From the NCBI GenBank assembly GCA_002077065.1, contig NAJO01000007.1, positions 62,001-126,000 of the forward strand: a stretch of DNA of 64,000 nucleotides, given 5' to 3'. Below the pieces are notes generated by a model, which was not told the DNA's origin, did not search any database, and was given only the letters and a program-made list of their open reading frames with translations. The stretch's first letter is position 1, and the number at the start of each line of letters is the position of its first letter. Below are positions 56,168-64,000 of the stretch, piece by piece. The position numbers and the translations under genes were made by a program. The stretch comes from Cryoendolithus antarcticus (lineage: Eukaryota > Ascomycota > Dothideomycetes > Cladosporiales > Cladosporiaceae).

Positions 56168-57835
56168 ATGTCTAACCCAAAGCACTCCCTTGACTCCCTG
56201 AAGAACCCCTCCCTCCTCCGCAAACAAGGCCTCATCAATGGCAAATGGGTCTCCGCCTCCGCATCCCCTTCGACCTTCGATGTCGTCAACCCCGCCACCC
56301 TCGACGTCCTCGCGACACTCCCTGAAATGAACAGCGCCGATGTCAAGCTTGCTGTCGATGCCGCTCACGAGGCGTTCAAGACCTGGAAGAAGACCACTGC
56401 CCGCAGTCGCGCGAGGATACTGAGGAAGTGGAGCGATCTGATGTTGGCGAATCAGGAGGATCTGGCGTTGATCCTAACCTTGGAGAACGGAAAGACGTTG
56501 ACGGAGGCTAAGGGTGAGGTGGTGTATGGTGCCAGCTTCCTGGAGTGGTTCGCTACGCAATCGGAGATGACGCATGGGGAGTGTGGTGAGTCTAGCAAAG
56601 TCGCGGGATGAAGTGGAGGACGAGAAGCTGATGGGTGACACAGTACCGTCTTCCAACCCGAACCAGAGAATCGTTACATTCAAGCAGCCCATCGGCGTGG
56701 CTGCCTGTCTCTGCCCGTGGAAGTACGAGCACCATTATTCCGATCATCTCCTAATGACTGTCCACTAATGCTTGCACACAGCTTTCCCATCGCAATGATA
56801 ACGCGCAAATGCGGCGCCGCGCTTGCAGCCGGCTGCACCACAGTCTGGAAGCCCGCTGGCGAGACACCACTCTCCGCTCTCGCTCTCGCAATCCTCGCAC
56901 ATGAAGCTGGCTTCCCACCAGGAACTCTGAATGTCATCACCTCCCTCACCACTGTCGCCGAAGTAGGCGAGGAGCTGTGCAAGAACCCCAAAGTCCACAA
57001 ACTCTCCTTCACAGGATCCACACGCGTGGGCAAGTTGCTCATGCAACAATGTTCGTCCACGCTGAAGAAGCTCTCTCTTGAGCTCGGCGGCAACAGCCCC
57101 TTCATAGTCTTCGACGACGCCAAAATGAGCACCGCAGTCGACGCAGCCATCATGGCGAAATTCCGCAACTCCGGCCAAACTTGCGTCACCGCGAACCGGA
57201 TGTTCGTGCAAAGCGGCATCTACGACGAGTTCGCCAAAGCTCTCACCGAGCGCATCAAGACCCTCAAAGTCGGCTCTGGCGTCGACGACGGCGTCTTCAT
57301 CGGCCCTCTGACCCACGATCGCGCCGTGGACAAAGCCGTCTCCCACATCGAAGACGCGAAGAAACTCGGCGCTCAGGTTGCGCTGGGCGGTGGGCCGAAG
57401 AAGGATGTGGGTAAAGGGTACTTTTTGCAGCCTACGGTGCTTACGGGGATGACTAAGGAGATGCTTATCACGCGGGAAGAGACTTTCGCGCCTGTTGTTG
57501 GACTGTACAAGTTTGATACGGAAGAGGAGGTTATTGAGCGAGCTAATGATTGTGATGTTGGACTTGGGAGCTTCGTGGTCACGGAGAATATGGCGAGGAT
57601 ATGGAGGGTTGCTGAAGGATTGGAGGTCGGGTGAGTTTGCTCTGTCTGTGCATTTTGATGGTGAGACCTTGATATTGACACTTTGCACAGTATGGTTGGT
57701 GTGAATCTCGGTGCGCTGAGTGCGTGCGAATCGCCTTTCGGTGGTGTGAAGGGCAGCGGGTTCGGCCGAGAGGGCGGTACGCAGGGTATCGACGAGTACC
57801 TGATTGTAAAGTCCATGCTCATGAACGTTACTTAG
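56168..57835 (+). CDS. UGA2: Succinate-semialdehyde dehydrogenase (aldehyde dehydrogenase family)
   Basis: Four exons (56168-56585, 56644-56722, 56782-57630, 57691-57835) with 58-, 59- and 60-nt introns encode 496 residues. The start [13 protein letters not shown] is typical of SSADH. Signatures are [14 protein letters not shown] (restored across intron 2), [15 protein letters not shown] for cofactor binding, FTGSTRVGK, the general base Glu in [15 protein letters not shown] and the nucleophile Cys in [14 protein letters not shown]. The ending [16 protein letters not shown] is also family-typical. The enzyme oxidises succinate semialdehyde to succinate in the GABA shunt, using NAD(P). No obvious mitochondrial presequence is seen, so it is probably cytosolic as in yeast Uga2. 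The phases of all three introns agree. Confidence 0.93.
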
Positions 57836-58622
57836 TAGCTAAAAGTGCGGCGAGTAGGGTGCGATGGCCTGGTGCGGTACCATCTCGAGACAGCAATGCC
57901 GAGGATTACGGGTGGCAGTTCAATACTTATACATGTACAGACATTCGCGCCACTGTACACACGCTCCTCGCAGTGAGATGTGAATGTTGTCGTTATAGTG
58001 CTGCGTCATGCTGCCTATGAGTGTCGCTGGTGCTGCGTTGTGTGTCCTATTCCTGCGCAATCCACATCGAGGGTGTCCTCATCTGTAGTCATCGCGTTTT
58101 GCAGCCCTTCGATTCGCATCATTGTCAAGCTCGTGGAAGGCTGGTCCAAGCGTCGTAAACATGGTCTTGTGATGTTGCATTGATGGGCTTTCGCTCATTG
58201 CCAATCAGAGTGCGGGTAATTCATATATGGGTTCCACTGATTGGCGGGCCTTCCAATCGCTCTTATCAGCCAAACATTTGAGGACACACGTGATATGTGA
58301 ATTCCTTTCCATACGACCACACTGATGCTCCTTGATGGTGATGACCAGGTATCCTCAGAAACCGCAGTCACCGACCTACTCGCCAGTTTGTTCCTGCGAC
58401 GCGTGAGCATGAATGGGATTCGTCGTGGTAGGCACGATGGGTCCACCGAGAGATCTCGTTCATGTCCTCAACTCAGGATGCGCACGACATCCTTCGTCGA
58501 GGATCATGCTTCATATACCACCAGTTCGCTAATCTCTATCACTCATACTCGATCTTTCCACCCGCGCATACACTATTTCGACTGGCCGTGTGAGAGAGAC
58601 TGTGACCTGTTTGTAGCTCAAC
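57836..58622. other. Intergenic upstream of the 556-aa hypothetical protein
   Basis: Promoter region. No gene or structured RNA was recognised. Confidence 0.45.
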
Positions 58623-60293
58623 ATGGCTTCCGAGGAGGACTCCAAGATGACTGACTGCATTCCTGAAGATTTCATAACGTCCGACAACAGGTCTCTCCGC
58701 CAGACATTAACAGCCGCAATTGCCAGGATGGATGCACAAACCTTATCTCGCGACCAGATTCTGGCATCTTCGCACGATGCTACGGTCGTCAGCCCGAGTC
58801 CGTGGATGAATGCTGTGGTGCAAGAGGGATATCACCCAATAGGCACAGTTTCCGCGAACTCCGGTGGCATTATTCCCCTGGCAACGTCGCTGGGTGTAGC
58901 TGAGAGGATCCTAGCTCGTCCACAGACAGCCACGGAGATGCCGCAGCACTTCCAGAATCCCACCTTCACGGTGAAGAGGGGGAAGGGTGACGGCGACTTT
59001 GTCACGCCATTCGGCAATCGCAGCATTCCCAGTACCCCAGTCAAGTCATCGAGTACCCCGGAGAAGGAATGGGTCTACTTCTCTGCTGCACACGATTTTG
59101 TGAGCAACAAGACGTCGGTCCCCAGCTTGTTCTCTCCAATGTCAACGGCTCTCGCTACGAAAATGCGCCCTTTGCAAACACCATCTCGTACCTTCGACGG
59201 ATCACCATGTGTCCGGACTTCAATGAATGGAGCTCGTGACAGTCCTGGTCATCGCCGCACAGCGCCGTCGCATATGAGGACAGCAGCTGATGGTAGCTCA
59301 GGAGGACGAACAATGGCACAGCAAGGCCTTCCTAATGGCTTTGCAGACCTGCCGACGTCTTTCCAAGAAGCCATGCGCTTGTCCTCTTACGATCGTATGG
59401 CTAGTGGCAACGCAATTTGGCCACCGTCCCCAGCCGAGAATCAACAACCAACTTGGACGCCACTCAGTGAAGGGTATGGGTACAACGCTTCTGCCACGAG
59501 CATGGTACCCCGATCATACACTACCAGTGTGGACAACAGTGGTATGATGACGACTGCAGGCTACACCGGGAAGCCTTACTCGATTTTCTCTCCGCAGAGG
59601 TTGAATGACGATGGTACGCGGCCTCGCGATGTGCCTGTGATCACGCCACATACCCACACTGCCTACAGAGGTTCCGCATCACCAGGAGCACCATCTCATG
59701 CACCTGTGGGATTGCATCGGACCGCCACTTCGGACCAGATGCACCCTTTCTATACTCCTAGGTTGCAACCTCCCGGATGTGATATTGTGGCCCAGCACAC
59801 TACGCAATACGCTCCACAAGCCGGCCTCGGCGTAGCTCCAGATGCTCTGGCTGGTCCTGCAATGCTGCCCCAAAGTCCGCACAAAGCGATGCAGACTGTA
59901 ACCCCGGCGGGTTCGCCAGCGCCCAGCAACGCCAGAACTCCACGGTCGAATCCCAACATGCCCGGACAAAAGCCAGGCTTTCCACAAGACATTAAGCAGC
60001 ACCACAGGCGTTGTAATCCTTTCTCAAAAACCTGCGCCGTCTCGTGCGAGTATGAGAAGAATCATCCAGAGAAGTGGAAGATGCACGGGAAGAAGTTGTA
60101 TCGACTTCGGGCACCTGCATCATGGCAGGAGAAGCTACCGGACGGTTCGTCAACCACACGCAGGGTTCCTGCCGGTCAAATCGTCTCGGGACTGTGGCTT
60201 GCCTTCTGGGGATTGGACGCGAGTCAAACCACGAAGCTGACGACGTCAGAGGTGCAGCGGCATGAACTGGACTGGCGGGCGCACGCTCGTTGA
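58623..60293 (+). CDS. Hypothetical protein with a conserved-looking C-terminal Cys/Trp module
   Basis: This is a single exon of 556 residues starting with MASEEDSKMTDCIPEDF. Most of the protein is low complexity, rich in Pro, Ser, Thr and Gly. The last 110 residues are ordered: HHRRCNPFSKTCAVSCEYEKNHPEKWKMHGKKLYRL, then ASWQEKLPDGSSTTRRVPAGQIV and GLWLAFWGLD. The module looks like a folded, possibly nucleic-acid- or protein-binding unit with three closely spaced Cys residues. I do not recognise it. The stop is only 5 bp from the stop of the opposing gene. The frame is long, intronless and well composed, so coding status is secure. Confidence 0.75.
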   Translation: MASEEDSKMTDCIPEDFITSDNRSLRQTLTAAIARMDAQTLSRDQILASSHDATVVSPSPWMNAVVQEGYHPIGTVSANSGGIIPLATSLGVAERILARPQTATEMPQHFQNPTFTVKRGKGDGDFVTPFGNRSIPSTPVKSSSTPEKEWVYFSAAHDFVSNKTSVPSLFSPMSTALATKMRPLQTPSRTFDGSPCVRTSMNGARDSPGHRRTAPSHMRTAADGSSGGRTMAQQGLPNGFADLPTSFQEAMRLSSYDRMASGNAIWPPSPAENQQPTWTPLSEGYGYNASATSMVPRSYTTSVDNSGMMTTAGYTGKPYSIFSPQRLNDDGTRPRDVPVITPHTHTAYRGSASPGAPSHAPVGLHRTATSDQMHPFYTPRLQPPGCDIVAQHTTQYAPQAGLGVAPDALAGPAMLPQSPHKAMQTVTPAGSPAPSNARTPRSNPNMPGQKPGFPQDIKQHHRRCNPFSKTCAVSCEYEKNHPEKWKMHGKKLYRLRAPASWQEKLPDGSSTTRRVPAGQIVSGLWLAFWGLDASQTTKLTTSEVQRHELDWRAHAR

Positions 60294-60298
60294 AGGTA

Positions 60299-60854
60299 TC
60301 AGAGGCCTCCTTGAATGGCGAAGGATGATAGAATGAGCACTAATGCATTGATGACGCCCCATGAGAAGGGAATCCAGGTAGACATGCGGAAGTAGCCAGC
60401 GGTATACACGCCTCCGATGCTACACTTTCGTCAGCATATAGATAGAACGCGTAGATAGCATCACCATCGTATAAGGTTTAGCACTCACACTCCACCCACG
60501 ACAGATCCTGCGATCAGAGCTTCCACTCCGCCCACGATGCCGAAGACTATCGGCGTGATCCAGATGAATTTCCAGTTCTTCCACTGCACCATCATCGCGT
60601 ACGCTGCTGCGACTAGGTGGACGCCAATGACATCAATGATGGTCCACAATAGGGTGAAGCGGAACATGGAGTAGGCATCGTAGAGGTACAGTGTCTGAAG
60701 GCCACTGACAGGGAACGGCCAGTAAAGTGATGGGAATGGAGGTGGCTCGTACGACAGTGGTCGGCTGTCGACGATGGTTTTGAGGAAAGTGTTGCTGAGG
60801 TGGCTCTGTCAGTTTCTTGATGCATGAGTTGTACACCCACGTTTCATACCTCAT
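60299..60854 (-). CDS. TMEM170-like four-helix membrane protein (5' end uncertain)
   Basis: Exons 60803-60489 and 60419-60299 are clear and join in phase 2 across a 69-nt intron. The product has a Pro-rich lumenal or cytosolic lead (SRPLSYEPPPFPSLYWPF) and then helices FRFTLLWTIIDVIGVHLVAAAYAMM, FIWITPIVFGIVGGVEALIAGSV and WGVINALVLILSSFAIQGG. The signature GGVYTAGYFRMSTWIPF resembles AGVYRAAGKxMIPF of TMEM170, an ER and nuclear-envelope shaping family. The 5' end is modelled as an ATGAG exon at 60854-60850 joined by a 46-nt intron (146 residues in total). The acceptor is close to its branch site, and an upstream extension (LLDEHDEEPAS) is possible. The family call is moderate. Confidence 0.6.
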
Positions 60855-61181
60855 GCTTGCGGGTTCCTCGTCGTGCTCGTCCAGCAAGCTGATGATTTAG
60901 ATTTACATCCCGGACTGTGCAAGGTAACCAAGTCGTGATATATCTGATGAAAGCTGACGCGCTCAACTCTGCTGACGAGAAGACTCCAAAGCCAAATTGC
61001 GGTATGCAGTTACTGCTGCTTCCAATCCAAGATTCCGTGCCTGGACGCAGCGATGATGCCAAGACATAGTCGAATGCGCTAGGCTTCGTTGGGCATCGAA
61101 CCGAGGTCGTCTGAACCTCACCTCGAGATGCGCGTCTGTCTTGACAATATACACGCGAGGAAGCTCATCATAGTGTACGCG
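60855..61181. promoter_or_regulatory. Divergent region between the TMEM170-like gene and PEX8
   Basis: This 327-bp gap must carry both promoters, and possibly a 5' exon of the TMEM170-like gene. Nothing further is resolved. Confidence 0.4.
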
Positions 61182-63308
61182 ATGCCAGCGGATCGACTGC
61201 TGGGCACGCTTCTGCGGTCGCTGCAGACATATGCTGAGCAGCAAGACACGCCGAGGTGCGTCACGTGTGTTATAATAAATATGTCCGAACTGACCGGACC
61301 CAGATTGCTCGGGACTGCAGCCTCCTTGCTCACTACGCTGAATAACCCACTGAATGTGACGCTACTGACAAGCCAGCTTCTGGCCGCGCCGGCGACATGG
61401 GCGCGTCCGGAAGGACTCACGACCTCGTTGCGATGCATGAGCGTCTTTCACTCGGCTGCACGCGCTCTCGTCCAGCATGAAGTCGCAGCGAACCAGAGCC
61501 AGAAGGGATCGGACTTCGTACTACCACAGCCAGAGCGCGTACTGCAAAGCGGTGACTGGATCAAAGCGGTGCTGAACGGAGCTGACGATCACTCGCCTGC
61601 ATGGCGGCATGTGCTCGTAATCGGAGGTTTGCTGCTTGGCTTTGGGCAAGCTGAAGATTGCATCTTGAGCCGCAGCACATTCCGACTGCTCGAGGAGACC
61701 TTCGTGAAGTCTGTCAACACTGCACTCGTCGACGTCGCGGATGATGACGAGCTGGGTCAGACGACTGTGACTCTCGTGCTGAACCACTGCTTTCCGGCTA
61801 TCAGTGAGTTCGAGCGTTCGCAGCTGGACTATGACCGTCTTTTACCATTACTCATGTGGTCTGCTTTGCGATCTGATGAAGGTCTCGGGAGCGGCTACTT
61901 CCTTGGCGCAATCGATCTTGACGTGCGTAGTGCACCAGACAACGTTCTCAGCTGGCCCGATCGCTCGCCTTCCTTCGCGCAAATACAGCGTATGTCAGCA
62001 AGTCCACTTGGGGCCAGCTTGGGACCGCTCGCAAGACTGATCGGACACACCGTGGAACACGTGCGTGACTCATGGCTTGTGGGCAGTACTGTCGATGATC
62101 TGTTGGACTTCACGCGCACACTTCAATTACAGTGGCGGCAAACCAAGCTATCAGGAGTCGGTGCGTCCGACGAGTCAACGTTTCTGACTCGCGAGACGAT
62201 AGAACTCACCTCGCCGGCTTTGTGGAAGCTTTTGCGCTCGGCATCGTATGCTGTGGTCATTGTTTTCCGCTCGGTACTTGGTCGACTACTGAGCGATGGC
62301 GCGCTGGCCAGTGACGTGGTAGCCCCTGAGACTGCGGCGAAGACTCTATCTGCTCTGCGGAACCTGTACTTCATCTCTGCCCGGGCTGGTGCAGCGACCT
62401 TTACCCAGTATACCTTTGTGTATCTCACCGCTCTTGACGTTCTTGGGAGTCATCCGATGCATGCGCAAAGCTTCGTCCAGGCGATACAATCTCCACAGCT
62501 CGGCACAATCCCACAGCACCCACTGGACCGGACCCTCGACTTGTTCTATTTGAATACGGCCGAGCATCTAGCCCTTGCATTAGCGGAGCTTGCTGCTGAA
62601 GATCTGCTGGTAGCCGCTTGCAAGCCGTACCTTGTTGCAGGCAGAGAGGAGCGCTTACTGCCGAGCTTTGAGGCTGCACACAGTACGATGCTAGCCGCGT
62701 TCTCTGTCCCGCACAATGCAGGTCTAGCTGGTCGCCATATGCCCTTCTACATCGATGCGCTACTTCGAATGTTTCCTGGAAGCGTCTCGCCGCGGCAGTT
62801 CCGTTTAGCATTCACAGCGCTAATCAGTATTGCGTCGCCACCATCGCTGGTAGCCGCCACGAACCCGGCGCTACCTGCAGTGCTGTTTGATCTTCTCCAA
62901 GACCGAGTGGAGCATGCTACTCACGAAGTACTATCGTCTATGCACGACGACTCGCAGCCGATTTCAGCGAGTGATGCCGTCCCGCTGTCAGAACGGGCGG
63001 CTATTGTGTTGACTGCGATTGACACTCTGGCGTATGTCCCTCTCGATATGCTCAGCTACTGTTTGCCTGCGACAGCCGACATGGTAAACACGATCGATGA
63101 CTCAGAGATGCGCTATCATTGCGTTGAGCATCTTTGGTCGGTTATTATGGAAGGCGGCATGGAACCCGACAGGAGTCGGATAAGTCATGCCTGGTGGAGC
63201 AGCGCCGGCGGGCGTGAGCATGTACTGTATGGTCGTGGTGAAATCGCCGAACACTCACTGGACATGAGTGGCGCATTGCCTGAAGAAGAGATCCCCAGCA
63301 AGCTGTGA
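61182..63308 (+). CDS. PEX8: Peroxisome biogenesis protein Pex8 with C-terminal SKL
   Basis: The ATG at 61182 gives MPADRLLGTLLRSLQTY, the usual Pex8-type start; the frame further upstream begins with TTG or an unlikely ATG. A 48-nt intron (61256-61303: GTGCGT, AACTGAC, CCAG) is in frame and free of stops. Removing it joins DTPR to LLGTAASLLTTLNNPLNVTLLTSQLL and gives 692 residues. The rest is all-helical with many Leu/Ala heptads and is intronless. The last three residues are SKL, a perfect PTS1. Pex8 is a fungus-specific peroxin on the lumenal face of the peroxisome membrane that links the docking and RING complexes of the import machinery. Identification rests on overall pattern plus SKL, so confidence is good but not absolute. 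Confidence 0.82.
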   Translation: MPADRLLGTLLRSLQTYAEQQDTPRCVTCVIINMSELTGPRLLGTAASLLTTLNNPLNVTLLTSQLLAAPATWARPEGLTTSLRCMSVFHSAARALVQHEVAANQSQKGSDFVLPQPERVLQSGDWIKAVLNGADDHSPAWRHVLVIGGLLLGFGQAEDCILSRSTFRLLEETFVKSVNTALVDVADDDELGQTTVTLVLNHCFPAISEFERSQLDYDRLLPLLMWSALRSDEGLGSGYFLGAIDLDVRSAPDNVLSWPDRSPSFAQIQRMSASPLGASLGPLARLIGHTVEHVRDSWLVGSTVDDLLDFTRTLQLQWRQTKLSGVGASDESTFLTRETIELTSPALWKLLRSASYAVVIVFRSVLGRLLSDGALASDVVAPETAAKTLSALRNLYFISARAGAATFTQYTFVYLTALDVLGSHPMHAQSFVQAIQSPQLGTIPQHPLDRTLDLFYLNTAEHLALALAELAAEDLLVAACKPYLVAGREERLLPSFEAAHSTMLAAFSVPHNAGLAGRHMPFYIDALLRMFPGSVSPRQFRLAFTALISIASPPSLVAATNPALPAVLFDLLQDRVEHATHEVLSSMHDDSQPISASDAVPLSERAAIVLTAIDTLAYVPLDMLSYCLPATADMVNTIDDSEMRYHCVEHLWSVIMEGGMEPDRSRISHAWWSSAGGREHVLYGRGEIAEHSLDMSGALPEEEIPSKL

Positions 63309-63768
63309 AAGAGACAAGCAGGCTGTTGAGCCGGGCACAAGACTATGCGAAATACAAAGAAGGGGCACTCAGATGCTTGGATGATTTTGGCAAGAGCGTC
63401 CGTGATCTTGTGAGAAGCTTCACTCACTGATAACTCACTGACTCACTCTTCAGAACACACGATTTGAAATGTGGCAAACATGTGCTATCACATAATGCAC
63501 AAGGACGCACGCGCATGCCTCTAGTAGCCGCTTCAGCCTTATAGTGAAGCTCGATATCACATGCAATGCCGTGGCATGTGTTGCGGTCAACATCACGAGC
63601 TTGCACCTTCACTGCCGCTGCCGACGGCAGCTCGACTATCTGACAATTTTGCAACTCCACCAGATCGCTGTTCCACTCATCCACCATCCAGCAACTTCGA
63701 CTTCCAATCATCCATCGATATCTCGGCTACCCAGCCACTTCATCAACTTCATCGACCTCCAAGCTTGC
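63309..63768. other. Intergenic downstream of PEX8
   Basis: This holds the 3' flank of PEX8 and the probable promoter of the gene at the window edge. Nothing else was seen. Confidence 0.45.
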
Positions 63769-64000
63769 ATGAGCTTGTCCAGTCCACCATCACCAACATC
63801 TACCACCGTCGACTCGTCGCTCGGTAACGGCTCTCAAGCCGACACGCTCAGCAGACTTGAGCTCGACACCCTCCTCGGGTTGCCAATCGAAGGTACCGTC
63901 GACAATTCGATAGACGCCTTTCGACATCAAATCCCTGACCATACCGACCAGCAGACATACTTCCTCGGCCCATACGGCCCTTACAGTGCCCGCACGCTAT
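63769..64000 (+). CDS. 5' part of an unknown gene running off the window
   Basis: From the ATG at 63769 a frame stays open to the last base (77 codons). It begins MSLSSPPSPTSTTVDSS and continues with a more ordered stretch (TLSRLELDTLLGLPIEGTV; QQTYFLGPYGPYSARTL). The first part is Ser/Thr/Pro-rich. No family is recognised, and too little is visible to choose the start with certainty. Confidence 0.5.
   Translation, partial: MSLSSPPSPTSTTVDSSLGNGSQADTLSRLELDTLLGLPIEGTVDNSIDAFRHQIPDHTDQQTYFLGPYGPYSARTL

Overview
This window is nuclear DNA of a filamentous ascomycete, most likely a dothideomycete of the Mycosphaerellales/Capnodiales type. The reasons are dense protein genes on both strands, introns of about 47-70 nt with GT(A/G)NGT donors and CTRAC branch sites close to the acceptor, long low-complexity Ser/Pro-rich proteins, and several copies of the fungal DUF7918 family. 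All gene models were spliced by hand from frame continuity, donor/branch/acceptor signals and family knowledge. Placement below class level is inference.

Layout, left: the 3' end of an unknown gene (to 908), a Cys-rich hypothetical protein (2.3-3.6 kb, -), an MGST3-type MAPEG membrane protein (4.0-4.7 kb, -), a 2,425-residue ubiquitin protease (5.5-12.8 kb, -), and a 2.2 kb gap that holds a U1 snRNA gene (14.1 kb, +) and a pair of hairpins. Then come a protein with a retropepsin-like domain (15.1-17.1 kb, -), coronin (17.9-19.9 kb, -), a 2-oxoglutarate oxygenase (20.4-21.6 kb, +) and a GH29 alpha-fucosidase broken by one in-frame stop (21.6-24.5 kb, -).

Centre: ATG3 (25.4 kb, +), a short-chain dehydrogenase (27.2 kb, +), a coiled-coil hypothetical protein (29.1 kb, +), a small His-rich secreted protein with dibasic sites (31.2 kb, +), an atypical Ras-like GTPase (32.2-33.2 kb, -), PP4 regulatory subunit 3 (34.1-37.0 kb, +), a 2.8 kb gap and a DUF3659-type protein (39.8-42.8 kb, +).

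Right: DUF7918 gene A (43.3 kb, +), DGAT1 (44.9 kb, +), PKA catalytic subunit (47.2-48.7 kb, -), an SLC35F-type transporter (49.5-50.8 kb, -), DUF7918 genes B and C (51.4-54.1 kb, -), NC2-alpha (54.8 kb, +), succinate-semialdehyde dehydrogenase (56.2 kb, +), a hypothetical protein (58.6 kb, +), a TMEM170-like membrane protein (60.3 kb, -), PEX8 (61.2 kb, +) and the 5' end of another gene at the edge.

Most genes are unrelated housekeeping functions (signalling, autophagy, ubiquitin, lipid and peroxisome biology, transcription) and do not form an operon-like pathway or a secondary-metabolite cluster. No transposon, CRISPR array or tRNA was seen. The most distinctive content is the U1 snRNA, the DUF7918 trio with conserved intron positions and SUMO-interaction-like tails, the disrupted fucosidase, the retropepsin-like domain whose active-site Asp position is Cys, and three introns of 3n length without stops that are invisible to simple ORF calling.
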